Shown: piece after piece, positions 34,313-43,546 of the stretch
How positions within the stretch are numbered: the first letter of the stretch is position 1
Layout of the letters: the number at the start of each line of letters is the position of its first letter
Assembly: GCA_052318935.1 (NCBI GenBank)
Contig: JBQRKO010000006.1
DNA from: Niallia sp052318935
GTDB lineage: Bacteria > Bacillota > Bacilli > Bacillales > Cytobacillaceae
DNA length: 64,000 bases
Strand: one strand, 5' to 3'
Notes under the pieces: model-generated
The model's database searches: none
The model's input: only the letters and a program-made list of their open reading frames with translations
What the model was told of the DNA's origin: nothing
Made by a program: the position numbers and the translations under genes

Positions 34313-35005
34313 ATGGGAGATTTATTAATACAGAATGATTGGCAATCTTTTATAGCGAAAGAAAAACAGAAATACTATTTTTTAAAGCTTGAAGCTTTTT
34401 TACAGCAGGAATATCAACAATATACGATTTATCCCGCCCAAAAGGATATTTTTAATAGCTTACTATTTACTCCCTATCATCATGTGAAAGTGGTGATACT
34501 AGGGCAGGATCCTTATCATGGACCTAATCAAGCCCATGGCTTAAGTTTTTCTGTTCAACCTAATGTTCCTACTCCTCCTTCTTTAAAAAATATGTATAAA
34601 GAATTAAAGGAGGATCTCGGCTGCCCTATTCCGAATCATGGCTATTTAAAAAGCTGGACAGATCAAGGAGTACTGTTATTAAATACCGTTTTGACAGTAA
34701 GAGAGGGGAAAGCTCATTCTCATCGAGGGAAAGGATGGGAAACTTTCACAAACGAAATAATAAAAGAGCTGAATAGACGGGAAGATCCAGTAATATTTGT
34801 ATTATGGGGAAAACCCGCCCAAGAAAAGCTGACCTTTATTGACACGACTAAACATGAAGTAATTTTGTCCAGCCATCCAAGCCCATTATCTGCTTATCGC
34901 GGCTTTTTTGGAAGCAAACCTTTTTCTAAAATAAACGAGATTTTATCCAAATGGGGAAAAGCGCAGATTGAATGGCGTGTGGATGATTTTTTTGATCAGG
35001 AATAA
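34313..35005 (+). CDS. ung: Uracil-DNA glycosylase
   Basis: A 230-residue family 1 UDG that removes uracil from DNA. The catalytic water-activating loop GQDPYHGPNQAHGLSFSV (about 63-80) and the DNA-intercalation loop HPSPLSAYRGFFG (about 187-199) are intact. Length is typical. It begins one base after the DUF4230 gene. In B. subtilis ung is followed by ywdH-ywdI; here ywdI is next, after two repeat units. Confidence 0.97.
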   Translation: MGDLLIQNDWQSFIAKEKQKYYFLKLEAFLQQEYQQYTIYPAQKDIFNSLLFTPYHHVKVVILGQDPYHGPNQAHGLSFSVQPNVPTPPSLKNMYKELKEDLGCPIPNHGYLKSWTDQGVLLLNTVLTVREGKAHSHRGKGWETFTNEIIKELNRREDPVIFVLWGKPAQEKLTFIDTTKHEVILSSHPSPLSAYRGFFGSKPFSKINEILSKWGKAQIEWRVDDFFDQE

Positions 35006-35068
35006 TATAATAAGAGTATGAACAAACAATTATGGTAGGCTTAAATGGAAGTCTGCCTTTTATTTATT

Positions 35069-35475
35069 GGCTGTGTTAAAGTAAATTATTAATATTGACA
35101 CTTTGTTGATTGGAGCGAAGACGTGAAACTCCTGCGGGAAAAGCGAGTCAAAGGGAGACCCCGAAGGCGCAAAGCGAACGTCTCTCGCTGCAATCAACAG
35201 GCATGTTTAACAGAGTTTAACAGAGCCACCTATGCTAATAAAGATTTGTACCATGGGGGATGAAAATAAATAGTGTTCATTCAGCGTGAAGATATAAGGG
35301 GTTAGAGCTAAGAATGATGTTGGTTTGGAGAAGCGTTCGCTCGACTCCTGCGGGATTAGCGAGACAGGCGAGCCCCACAGGAGCAAAGCGACGAGGAGGC
35401 TCGGCGCTCGCCCCGCGGAAAGCGAGCGATAAGCTTCGGAAAACCCCTTTTAACATAGCTTATGTCAGGGTAGCC
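35069..35475 (+). mobile_element. Composite MITE-like element, 407 bp
   Basis: Left end GGCTGTGTTAAAG, right end CAGGGTAGCC. An internal copy of the short GGCT...TTTAACAGAGCC element (to about 35227) is joined to a GC-rich hairpin repeat (35279-35475). The outer flanks TATTTATT and TATTTATA match at 7 of 8 positions, so the whole composite looks like one insertion between ung and ywdI. Confidence 0.65.
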
Positions 35476-35502
35476 TATTTATAAAAAGCAAAGGAGCGAG
35501 AG

Positions 35503-35793
35503 ATGAATATATCAATCCAAAAATTATTAGCAAAAATGGAAGATCAATTAAAAGAAGCAAAAGCAAGTGAATCGGAGTCGCGAATAAGAGAGCGTGTTCA
35601 CGCGATTAAATCTTTATGTGAACTGATTTTAGAACAGGAAGAGAAAGGGGCAAGCTTGTCTTATCAAGTCGTGCAGCAGCCGGCAATTACTCCGCAGCCA
35701 TCGTTCAGTCCTGCCCCACAACCTATACAACAAACACAAACACAGAAATTAAATACAGACGAAGGTAATGGAGACTCTTTATTTGACTTTTAA
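35503..35793 (+). CDS. ywdI: YwdI family protein (DUF5327)
   Basis: A 96-residue soluble protein. The N-terminal half MNISIQKLLAKMEDQLKEA and RVHAIKSLCELIL is helical, probably coiled coil; the C-terminal half is a low-complexity P/Q-rich linker ending GDSLFDF. It matches YwdI by features and by position between ung and ywdK, as in B. subtilis. Function unknown. Confidence 0.82.
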   Translation: MNISIQKLLAKMEDQLKEAKASESESRIRERVHAIKSLCELILEQEEKGASLSYQVVQQPAITPQPSFSPAPQPIQQTQTQKLNTDEGNGDSLFDF

Positions 35794-35799
35794 GAAGAA

Positions 35800-35873
35800 G
35801 TTCAAAAAGTCACCTAATTGATAAGCGTCGAATCTCTTTGTTGGCTTGCTGCTAATTTGTAGCCTTTTTGAAC
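35800..35873 (+). repeat. Inverted-ended repeat GTTCAAAAAG...CTTTTTGAAC
   Basis: Perfect 10-bp inverted ends surround a 54-bp centre. Related to the units at 43465 and 51604. It begins seven bases after ywdI and could act as a terminator-like stem. Confidence 0.55.
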
Positions 35874-35900
35874 ACACAATTTAAGATAAGGCAGGAGAAT

Positions 35901-36275
35901 ATGATGAAAACTTTTATTATAATTGGGGCGTTAAATGCCTTTTTAGCGGTAGCGTTAGGGGCGTTTGGTGCACATGGTTTAGAAGGAAAAATAAGTGCAA
36001 AGTATTTAGAAATTTGGAAAACAGCTGTGACATATCAAATGTTCCATAGTACAGGGATCTTAATTATCGGAGCACTTATGATGAAATTCCCGCAAAGCAA
36101 TTTATTAAGCTGGTCTGGCTGGCTGATGCTCGCAGGCATTATTCTATTTTCTGGAAGCTTATATGTTTTAGCTCTTAGTAAAATTAGTGTTTTAGGTGCA
36201 ATCACACCAATTGGCGGTTTGGCCTTTTTAACTGCTTGGGTATTATTAATTATTGGTGCTGTTAAACATTTATAA
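35901..36275 (+). CDS. ywdK: DUF423 membrane protein YwdK
   Basis: A 124-residue protein with four membrane segments. N-terminal AVALGAFGAHGLEG (about 16-29) and the central YQMFHSTGILIIG are the DUF423 hallmark. Function unknown. ATG 35901 follows CAGGAGA; the longer frame upstream runs through the repeat and has no site. Same order as in B. subtilis, convergent with gerQ. Confidence 0.87.
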   Translation: MMKTFIIIGALNAFLAVALGAFGAHGLEGKISAKYLEIWKTAVTYQMFHSTGILIIGALMMKFPQSNLLSWSGWLMLAGIILFSGSLYVLALSKISVLGAITPIGGLAFLTAWVLLIIGAVKHL

Positions 36276-36289
36276 TTTGTAGCAAAGGA

Positions 36290-36352
36290 AACGGAGCCAC
36301 GCCTATTTTAATTGTAATTGTATAAAATAGGGTGCTCCGTATTTTGTTTTCT
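36290..36352. terminator. Bidirectional terminator between ywdK and gerQ
   Basis: ACGGAGC...CCTATTTTA pairs with TAAAATAGG...GCTCCGT; T-rich sequence follows. Confidence 0.75.
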
Positions 36353-36382
36353 TTTTCAAAAGAAGTACAGCCCCATCGAATA

Positions 36383-36832
36383 TTATCTTGGCGGGTAGAC
36401 CGACAGACCTGGTGCTGCTGCTCCGTATGGATATTCATACTCAATTTCTTCCTCAAATGTAACGTAATCTAAATAAACCATTGGAATTAAATAGCGTACA
36501 CCAGTTTGTGGATCGCTTAAAATCAAATGATCACGGCCAGCAGCTTCAATAATTCCTTTAAAAATCTTTGCATTCCATTGTGTGTTATTTTCAAATGTTG
36601 TATAAACAGTTGCCAGTTTGCCTTTATTTAACCGTAAAATATTTTCAATATAAGATGCTTCAATTGGCAGCTGTCCTTGTAATGCAGGTGGTGTAGTAGG
36701 TTGAGCAGGCGCTTGCTGGGGGGCAAATTGCTGTCCCTCAGGTGTTTGCCCAGGAGCTGCTCCATAACCTTGTGGAAAGCCGTAATTTGTATAATTGCGG
36801 TACGTAGGATTTTGACCGTAATACTGACTCAT
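36383..36832 (-). CDS. gerQ: Spore coat protein GerQ
   Basis: A 149-residue coat protein. The N-terminal part is rich in Y, G, Q and P; the C-terminal domain starts LPIEASYIENILRLNKGK and contains WNAKIFKGIIEAAGRDHLILSDP, typical of GerQ (YwdL). GerQ is cross-linked by transglutaminase Tgl in the coat and is required for the germination hydrolase CwlJ. I prefer ATG 36832 over 36838 because GGAGGG is at a workable distance only from the former. Expression is expected under mother-cell sigma factors. Confidence 0.92.
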   Translation of the reverse strand: MSQYYGQNPTYRNYTNYGFPQGYGAAPGQTPEGQQFAPQQAPAQPTTPPALQGQLPIEASYIENILRLNKGKLATVYTTFENNTQWNAKIFKGIIEAAGRDHLILSDPQTGVRYLIPMVYLDYVTFEEEIEYEYPYGAAAPGLSVYPPR

Positions 36833-37004
36833 TTTCATCCCTCCATTTATTTAAAAAGAAGTAAACATATTTCATCCATCCAAATGATCGAAGTTGCCAT
36901 TATTCATTTCTGGTAAAGTAAAACTCACTATTTCATCCTATGAAGGGATTTCCACACTTATGCCTATCTTGATTAAATGTTAGTAATAGTACATTTAAAA
37001 AGAA

Positions 37005-37292
37005 GGCTCTGTTAAACATTAATGTTGTTTATAGGAATGGAGTGGATTTCCTGACCTTTTGAAAATCAACAATGGAATTTAACAGAGACACCCATGCAAT
37101 AAAATTTGCACCATGGCACATGGAAAGAAGCAGTCTTCACATTTATAGCGCAGAGCAGCGTGAATACACGAAGACTCCTGCGGGAAAGCGAGACAGACGA
37201 GACCCTGCAGGAGCGTAGCGACGAAGCGGCTCGGCGCTCGCCCGCGGAAAGCGTAGTGTATTCACGCTGCGGAACTTCTTTTCAGGGTAGCC
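37005..37292 (+). mobile_element. Composite MITE-like element, 288 bp
   Basis: Left end GGCTCTGTTAAAC, right end CAGGGTAGCC; built like the 35069 copy but with a different GC-rich core (ACTCCTGCGGGAAAGCGAGAC with GTAGTGTATTCACGCTGCGG). Flanks AAAAAGAA and AAATAGAA match at 7 of 8 positions. Confidence 0.65.
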
Positions 37293-37300
37293 AAATAGAA

Positions 37301-37348
37301 AAAGGATAACGATAATGTCATCCACTTTTCGTTATCCTAAAATATTTC
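37301..37348 (-). terminator. Terminator of hemQ
   Basis: AGGATAACGA pairs with CGTTATCCT across a loop of 17 bases. On the minus strand it is followed by TTTTTC. Confidence 0.65.
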
Positions 37349-37354
37349 TACTAT

Positions 37355-38107
37355 TTAATTTACGTTTAAGTAGCTCTGAATAGATTCCACTTTTAAAAGA
37401 TTTCCTACAAAAAAAGAACCGAATTCTCCGTAGCGTGCGCTTACTTCATCAAAGCGCATTTCATAGATGAGTTTTTTGAATTGAAGAACATCATCAGAGA
37501 ATAGTGTAACTCCCCATTCATAATCATCAAAGCCAACAGAACCTGTAATAATCTGTTTTACTTTTCCGGCATATTGGCGGCCGATCATGCCATGGCTGCG
37601 CATCAGATTTTTTCGATCCTCCATCGGAAGCATATACCAATTATCATTTCCTTGGCGGCGCTTGTCCATTGGATAGAAGCAAACATATTTTGCCATTGGA
37701 AGAATCGGATATAGTCTTGCTTTAATATGAGGGTTCTCATATGGATCTTCATCAGAATCAGCTGGAAGATAGTTGCTTAACTCTACTACTGATACGTAGG
37801 AATGGGCAGGGATTGTAAACTCTGCCAATTTTGTTTTATTAAATTCTGTTTCTATTTCGTTTAGCTCTTCCATTGTCGGGCGCAAAATCATCATCATTAA
37901 ATCTGCTTTTTGTCCAACAACCGTATATAATGCATGGCTGCCTTTATTATCGGATTGAACAGTGCTCCATTTTTCTAATAACCCAAGAAATTCATGGATT
38001 GCTGCTTGTCTGTCATCATTGGATAACATTTTCCATGTCGTCCAATCAATTGTTCGGAAATCGTGGAGACAATACCAGCCATCCAGCGTTTTTGCTGCTT
38101 CACTCAT
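37355..38107 (-). CDS. hemQ: Coproheme decarboxylase HemQ
   Basis: A 250-residue chlorite-dismutase-fold enzyme that converts coproheme to protoheme with peroxide in Gram-positives. The catalytic tyrosine is in YVCFYPMDKRRQGNDNWY (about residue 145), and the heme-proximal histidine in LMRSHGMIGRQYAGKVKQ (about 172). The family length is matched. It stands next to pta, convergent in promoter direction with it (divergent start), the B. subtilis arrangement (ywfI-pta). Confidence 0.95.
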   Translation of the reverse strand: MSEAAKTLDGWYCLHDFRTIDWTTWKMLSNDDRQAAIHEFLGLLEKWSTVQSDNKGSHALYTVVGQKADLMMMILRPTMEELNEIETEFNKTKLAEFTIPAHSYVSVVELSNYLPADSDEDPYENPHIKARLYPILPMAKYVCFYPMDKRRQGNDNWYMLPMEDRKNLMRSHGMIGRQYAGKVKQIITGSVGFDDYEWGVTLFSDDVLQFKKLIYEMRFDEVSARYGEFGSFFVGNLLKVESIQSYLNVN

Positions 38108-38368
38108 CTTATCACTCCTAAACGTTGAAACGTTAAATATATAACCCTACTATAACATAGTTTCTCCAAAATCATGTTGCATACAACTTGCTGAAAAAGA
38201 AAATTGAGATGAAATAAATCAAGTAAAATTGCTAAATAGTCGGAAAAATTTTGTCAAATATATGAAAAAAGGGAGAGATTTCATAAATATAGTGGTTACT
38301 CCTTGAATTTTTACTATGGTAGAGTATCCTATAATAGGGACTATAAGATATATAGGAGGAGTAAATGA

Positions 38369-39346
38369 ATGAGCGATTTATTTACAGGTTTAAAAGAAAA
38401 AGTAACTGGACAAGATCTAAGAATTGTTTTTCCTGAAGGATTGGATGAAAGAATTTTAAAAGCAGCTAGCCGTTTAGCGGAAGAAAACGTGTTAACTCCT
38501 ATCTTAATTGGCGATATAGAAGAAATTCAAACAAAAGCAAAAAACTTAGGTGTTTCTTTAGAAAAAGCAGAAATTTATGATCCAAAAAAATATGATCAAT
38601 TCGATGAACTTGTAGCTTCTTTTGTTGAAAGGCGTAAAGGAAAAGCAACAGAAGAAGATGGTAGAAAGATTCTTTTAGATGAAAACTACTTTGGTACAAT
38701 GCTTGTTTATACAAACAAAGCAGAAGGATTAGTAAGTGGAGCGATTCACTCTACTGCAGACACAGTTAGACCAGCATTGCAAATTATTAAAACAAAGCAA
38801 GGTGTAAAAAAGACATCTGGTGTCTTCATTATGGTACGTGAAGATGAAAAATATGTATTTGCGGACTGTGCAATCAATATTGCTCCAGATAGTCAAGATC
38901 TTGCAGAAATCGCTGTAGAAAGTGCAAAAACAGCAAAAATGTTTGATGTGGATCCACGAGTTGCATTATTAAGCTTCTCGACAAAAGGATCAGCAAAGTC
39001 TCCTGAAACAGAAAAAGTAGAAGCAGCTCTTGCAGAAGCTAAATTAAGAGATCCACTTCTAGTAATTGATGGAGAATTCCAATTTGACGCAGCGTTTGTT
39101 CCATCTGTTGCTAAACAAAAAGCGCCGAATTCACCACTTCAAGGAGACGCAAATGTATTCGTATTCCCAAGTTTAGAAGCAGGAAATATTGGCTACAAAA
39201 TTGCTCAAAGACTAGGAAACTTTGAGGCAGTAGGACCGATTTTACAAGGCTTAAACCGTCCGGTAAATGACCTTTCCCGCGGCTGTAATGAAGAAGATGT
39301 GTATAAACTAGCATTAATTACAGCAGCTCAAAGCTTAAGCAACTAA
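38369..39346 (+). CDS. pta: Phosphate acetyltransferase
   Basis: A 325-residue Pta that interconverts acetyl-CoA and acetyl phosphate. Visible conserved blocks: RIVFPEGLDERI near the N-terminus, GLVSGAIHSTADTVRPALQI (about 120) and SFSTKGSAKSP (about 205), and QGLNRPVNDLSRGC at the C-terminus. AGGAGG precedes the ATG at 38369; another ATG four bases earlier is out of frame. In Bacillus it makes overflow acetate with AckA and is activated by CcpA; I see no clear cre site here. Confidence 0.96.
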   Translation: MSDLFTGLKEKVTGQDLRIVFPEGLDERILKAASRLAEENVLTPILIGDIEEIQTKAKNLGVSLEKAEIYDPKKYDQFDELVASFVERRKGKATEEDGRKILLDENYFGTMLVYTNKAEGLVSGAIHSTADTVRPALQIIKTKQGVKKTSGVFIMVREDEKYVFADCAINIAPDSQDLAEIAVESAKTAKMFDVDPRVALLSFSTKGSAKSPETEKVEAALAEAKLRDPLLVIDGEFQFDAAFVPSVAKQKAPNSPLQGDANVFVFPSLEAGNIGYKIAQRLGNFEAVGPILQGLNRPVNDLSRGCNEEDVYKLALITAAQSLSN

Positions 39347-39364
39347 ATAGCGGTACATAGAGTA

Positions 39365-39412
39365 CCATACCAAAAATGTCTGCTGCAAAATAGCAGGCAT
39401 TTTTGGTATGGA
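39365..39412 (+). terminator. Terminator after pta
   Basis: CCATACCAAAAATG pairs with CATTTTTGGTATGG, with an inner TGCTG/CAGCA stem. Confidence 0.85.
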
Positions 39413-39546
39413 AACAATACAAAGTTTTTCCTCTACAACCCCTGATGGCTTTTCCACCGAAAAATTAGATAATCTATCTTCTTTTTTTCCCAGATTGTTT
39501 CCGTTATAATAGGGTATTATTTGTTCCTGAAAAAAGGAGATTAAGG

Positions 39547-40392
39547 ATGAAAGAGAATCATAATTTGTTGCATCAAGAAAAATGGAGAATTATTGATCAG
39601 TCCAGCACAGGGCTGCATGTATCAGCACTGCATTCGTTTGGAATGGACGATACATTATGTGCTTCTGTAGGCAGCGGCAGTTCTCCTGCAACGGTGCGGA
39701 CATGGGTCCACGACCGTACCGTTGCACTAGGTATTCAAGATACAAAGCTGCCTCATATGCAAAAGGCGCTGGCATTTTTAGAAGATCAAGGATACCGTTA
39801 TATTGTACGTAATTCAGGTGGACTGGCGGTTGTATTAGATCAAGATGTATTAAATATTTCCATCATCTTGCCGGAGCAGGAGAAAGGAATAGATATAAAT
39901 AGTGGATATGATGTGATGTGGGAACTAATTAAGCGGATGTTTGCTAATTTTCAGCGAGATATTGAAGCAAAAGAAATTAAAGGGTCTTATTGCCCAGGCA
40001 GCTATGATCTTAGTATAGACGGCAAAAAATTTGCCGGCATATCACAAAGGCGAATTCGTAATGCTGTAGCAGTGCAAATTTATCTTTGTGTGAACGGCAG
40101 CGGGAAAAAACGAGGCGAATTAATTCAGCAGTTTTATTCATTAGGTGTTGCAAATGAACAAACAAGACTTGCTTTTCCAGTGATTAAGCCAGATGTTATG
40201 GCATCTTTATCTGAACTTCTCGGAGTAGAATTAACCGTGGATCAAGTAATGACAAGATTATTATGGACGTTAAAGGAACATGCGGGCCTATTATATGCCG
40301 ATCAACTGCAAGGGGAAGAAATCTCTTTATTTGATGCGTACTATCAGCGCGTAACAGAAAGAAACGACAAGATTTTACAAGCGTTTGTATAA
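39547..40392 (+). CDS. lipL: Octanoyl-[GcvH]:protein N-octanoyltransferase LipL
   Basis: A 281-residue amidotransferase of the lipoate ligase fold, which moves octanoyl (or lipoyl) from GcvH to the E2 subunits. The catalytic cysteine is in GSYCPGSYDLSIDGKKFAGISQRR (Cys about 149), which also carries the lysine pocket; VRNSGGLAVV binds the acyl chain. In B. subtilis it is ywfL, in the same neighbourhood after pta. AAAGGAG precedes the ATG. Its TAA stop overlaps the target duplication of an element inserted just behind it. Confidence 0.9.
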   Translation: MKENHNLLHQEKWRIIDQSSTGLHVSALHSFGMDDTLCASVGSGSSPATVRTWVHDRTVALGIQDTKLPHMQKALAFLEDQGYRYIVRNSGGLAVVLDQDVLNISIILPEQEKGIDINSGYDVMWELIKRMFANFQRDIEAKEIKGSYCPGSYDLSIDGKKFAGISQRRIRNAVAVQIYLCVNGSGKKRGELIQQFYSLGVANEQTRLAFPVIKPDVMASLSELLGVELTVDQVMTRLLWTLKEHAGLLYADQLQGEEISLFDAYYQRVTERNDKILQAFV

Positions 40393-40398
40393 TCAAAA

Positions 40399-40605
40399 GG
40401 CTGTTTTCTCAAAGTTTGTTGTTTTTCACGTGAAAAAATGGGAGAAGAAGTACTCAGCAGACTGAATACACATAGACTCCTGTGGGAATGCGAGAAAGAC
40501 GAGACCCCACAGGAGCGTTTGCGACGAGGAGGCTCGACGCTCGCTAAACGGACGAAGTGTATTCGGGCTGCGAGTTTAAAAGCAACAATATATACGAAAA
40601 CAGCC
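40399..40605 (+). mobile_element. MITE-like element, GGCTGTTTTC type, 207 bp
   Basis: Ends GGCTGTTTTC / GAAAACAGCC. Flanked on both sides by the exact 8-bp direct repeat AATCAAAA (40391-40398 and 40606-40613). No gene inside. Confidence 0.85.
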
Positions 40606-40610
40606 AATCA

Positions 40611-40687
40611 AAAAGAGGATTTTTCCTAATTATGCTTACCATTGCTATAAACAGCATGGTAAAGTAGTTTTAGGAAAATCCTCTTTA
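40611..40687 (-). terminator. Terminator of rsfA
   Basis: A long hairpin: AAAGAGGATTTTTCCTAA with TTTTAGGAAAATCCTCTTT, and inner CTTACCAT / ATGGTAAAG. On the minus strand TTTTT follows the stem. Confidence 0.75.
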
Positions 40688-40746
40688 TTTAATCGAGAAT
40701 GGCTGCCAGTGTCCTCTTCCTCTTTTTTTATCTCTTTGTTATTAAC

Positions 40747-41517
40747 TTATTCTGCTACTTTTTCTAAATTCCCGTTTTTATCCATTTTAAATTTAGTGGC
40801 AGGTCGGTCCTCTTCATCTAATAAAACAAGTTTTCTTGCCCTATTCATTATTTTCATTAATGTTTCGTAGTCTTCTTGAATCGTTTCTGAATTGTTCTCC
40901 AGGTTATTCAAAGTGTTCTCTAATTCCTTATTTTTACTTCTTAATGTACCTATTTCTCTTTTTAATCTTTCATTCTCGCTTTTTAAAATATCCACTTGCA
41001 TTTGTAAGTTTCTAAAATTTTGCAAATAAGAAATAACAGTATCAAAGTCTAGGTTATTCGTATTGTAAGTAGGATTGGATCTTACATTAGCCTGCTGATA
41101 ATTCTCATTTTGTTCGAAATTACTTGGTTGGTAGCTTGCTATAACTTCCTCTTGTGGAGGTAAAACATCTGCTTCCAATAAGCCCATTTCTACATTGGTA
41201 GATACAGATAATGCCTCGAAGTCATCTGCTGTTGGGGCAGGTGGCGAGTAAAGTAGTTTCTTCTTTCCACTCTGATCCTTCCCTAACATTCTTTGCCGTT
41301 GTTTTCGTTGCTTTTTAGCCAATTGCAGCGCTTTTTCATACTGGTGTCGTACAACAGCGTTCCATCTAAATCCACAAGCTGCAGAAGTTCGATTCAACTT
41401 ATCTCCAACTTCTTCAAAGGCATTTAATTGTGTGCTGCCTTCGCGCACATGACGCAATACTGTTTCCGCTAATAATAAATCATTTTCCTCTGACCAAGCA
41501 TCTTGGCGTAATTTCAT
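40747..41517 (-). CDS. rsfA: Prespore transcription regulator RsfA
   Basis: A 256-residue protein with an N-terminal Myb/SANT-like DNA-binding domain (WSEENDLLLAETVLRHVREG, then CGFRWNAVVRHQYE), a disordered middle and a C-terminal coiled coil (about 175-235, KSENERLKREI...). RsfA is made in the forespore under sigma F and tunes sigma F genes. ATG 41517 is preceded by GGGAG at 9 bases; the TTG three codons upstream is too close to that site. Stands alone with its own terminator. Confidence 0.88.
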   Translation of the reverse strand: MKLRQDAWSEENDLLLAETVLRHVREGSTQLNAFEEVGDKLNRTSAACGFRWNAVVRHQYEKALQLAKKQRKQRQRMLGKDQSGKKKLLYSPPAPTADDFEALSVSTNVEMGLLEADVLPPQEEVIASYQPSNFEQNENYQQANVRSNPTYNTNNLDFDTVISYLQNFRNLQMQVDILKSENERLKREIGTLRSKNKELENTLNNLENNSETIQEDYETLMKIMNRARKLVLLDEEDRPATKFKMDKNGNLEKVAE

Positions 41518-41630
41518 TATACTCAACTCCCAAAATTTTACGATAAATAAATAGTGATAGTTACATCATTTCCAACTATTTTTTTATTTATACAAGGAAT
41601 TGTAAGGATAGTAGATTTTTTTATAGTAAA

Positions 41631-41715
41631 GGCTCAGCTAAACTATAATGTTGTTTATGGAAAGGGAGTAGATTCCCTGACCATTTGAAAATCAATAATG
41701 GAATTTAACAGAGCC
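41631..41715 (+). mobile_element. Short MITE-like element, 85 bp
   Basis: Ends GGCTCAGCTAAAC / TTTAACAGAGCC; internal sequence close to the first part of the 37005 element. Flanks ATAGTAAA and TTAGTAAA match at 7 of 8 positions. Confidence 0.65.
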
Positions 41716-41880
41716 TTAGTAAAAAATAATCATGAGTTTCCTATTTATATGGATAAGAAGAAGAGTACTTGTAGACCACAGGCTCGAAGGATGCAAATCA
41801 ATCGACGAAAAGTAATTACGTTGCGTACTTAGTCGACTTTCCTTTTTCTGCGTATTTAGCCGGTCAGGAGCCATCTTGGT

Positions 41881-43236
41881 TTATGCTTGTCGCTGATAGA
41901 CAGGCGGCTTACCCTTTTCCTTCGATTGTTCATTCTGAATAAAAAAGGCTGAAAGAAAGGCAAATATACTAGTGACAAATCCAAACATAAATAGATGGTG
42001 AATGCCAGCCATATTACTTGTTCCACTTGTTAGAAGGGCTCCCATAATAGTAACTCCTACAGCAGTACCTATATTTCTGCAGAACATAAAAAAAGAAGTG
42101 GATATGCCTTTTTCATGGTTGCCTACTAACTGTTGTGAGCCAATTACGCCAACGGTGCTGATTAGCCCGAAAGCTAATCCTTGAATAAGCATAATAGCGA
42201 AAGTATACACAAAACCGTGTGTCTCATTTAATAAAGCTAATAAAATCCCGGAAATAACTAATAATGTATTCCCAATTATTAATAGAATACGATAGCCGTA
42301 TTTTACTATCCATTTTCCGGCAGGGACAGATACAAGCATCCATCCGACTGCAACGCCTAGTAAAGCAGTCCCGCTTATAAAGGTGGATAATCCTGCGATA
42401 TCTTGTAGGAAAAGGGGAATAAAACTAGCAGTTCCAAATAAAGCTAGTGTCCCGATAAAAGAATTTATATAAATCCATGTAATCGTCTTATTTTTAAAAA
42501 TGGTAAATGGCACAATAGGAGAAATTTGTTTTTTTTCAAAAAAATAAAAAAGAGTTAATAATGCAATTCCAAGCATAGAGAAGAGAATAGTATTTTTTTC
42601 AACGATTGTAATAAGAAGCAGGAAGGTGATTCCAGCAGCAAATAAAATGGCCCCTATATAATCGATGTTTGCTTTTTTCGGCTGATAATGTTCTTTATAA
42701 GGCAAGAGGGTAAGAACAGCTAATAAACAAACAGGCAGATTAATAAAAAATATCCATCTCCATGAAAGAAGTTCAACAAATAAAGAACCAAGCAATGGTG
42801 CAATAATAGCAGATAATCCCCACATTGCAGTAAATAGCGCCTGGATTTTTCCGCGTTTTTCCATAGGGAAAAGATCACCTGCAATAATAGCTGGAAATGG
42901 CATCATAAATCCTGCTCCCAATCCTTGAATGCCTCGGAAGGTAATCAGCTGTACCATATCTGCTGAGAGTCCACATAATAAACTGCCCAATAAAAATAAA
43001 ATAATTCCAAAACCAAAAATCTTTTTCCGCCCAAATAAATCCGAAAGTCTTCCTGCAATAGGAGAAAGAATGGTACTCATAATCATATAGGTTGCAAAAG
43101 ACCATGCATATAAGTCCAATCTGCCTAATTCCTCTGCGATAATAGGCATGGTAGTGTTCATAATAGTCGAATCAATGGATGCAACAAGCATGGCGAGTAC
43201 AATGCTGGTCATTACGAATAATCTACTATTTTTCAT
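41881..43236 (-). CDS. MFS transporter, DHA2 (EmrB/QacA) family
   Basis: A 451-residue drug:H+ antiporter type protein with about 14 membrane segments. The DHA2 pattern LVASIDSTIMNTTMPIIAEEL opens it; the loop GRLSDLFGRKKIF is motif A, and SWRWIFFINLPVCLL follows segment 5-6. It may export cationic drugs or biocides, but nothing specifies the substrate. GGAGGAG precedes the ATG. No regulator gene beside it. Confidence 0.87.
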   Translation of the reverse strand: MKNSRLFVMTSIVLAMLVASIDSTIMNTTMPIIAEELGRLDLYAWSFATYMIMSTILSPIAGRLSDLFGRKKIFGFGIILFLLGSLLCGLSADMVQLITFRGIQGLGAGFMMPFPAIIAGDLFPMEKRGKIQALFTAMWGLSAIIAPLLGSLFVELLSWRWIFFINLPVCLLAVLTLLPYKEHYQPKKANIDYIGAILFAAGITFLLLITIVEKNTILFSMLGIALLTLFYFFEKKQISPIVPFTIFKNKTITWIYINSFIGTLALFGTASFIPLFLQDIAGLSTFISGTALLGVAVGWMLVSVPAGKWIVKYGYRILLIIGNTLLVISGILLALLNETHGFVYTFAIMLIQGLAFGLISTVGVIGSQQLVGNHEKGISTSFFMFCRNIGTAVGVTIMGALLTSGTSNMAGIHHLFMFGFVTSIFAFLSAFFIQNEQSKEKGKPPVYQRQA

Positions 43237-43464
43237 TTAAACGCTCCTCCTTAAATTCAGAAGAAATTATACAATAATAATAATCAGAAAGATAGGCAGA
43301 AAGCTTAAAGAACGTTGAAATGTTGTCGAAACGCTGCATAATATGTTTTTTTATCTTAAATAATAGAGGCAAACAAGCAGTTATTACAGTATTTCTACTA
43401 ATTTTGAAAAAAGTTTGCATCTTGCATTGAAAAGAAAGAAGGGGTAAAATACCTTATAATGCGT

Positions 43465-43500
43465 GTTCAAAAAGGGGATAAATAAGAAGCTTTTTTGAAC
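43465..43500 (+). repeat. Short inverted-ended repeat GTTCAAAAAG...CTTTTTTGAAC
   Basis: A 36-bp hairpin-forming unit in the leader of the DUF1450 gene, with ends like those of 35800-35873. A promoter-like TATAAT lies just upstream at 43455-43460, so this hairpin is probably in the 5' untranslated RNA. The rest of the gap 43237-43546 holds nothing recognisable. Confidence 0.5.
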
Positions 43501-43546
43501 AACCTCTAAGATTAACGATATGTTTTTTATAGAAAGGGATGTCCCG

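Noticed and set aside
40399..40605. Small open frames within MITE-like elements
   Set aside because: They have no ribosome sites, and the related elements differ in length and frame, so no protein is conserved.
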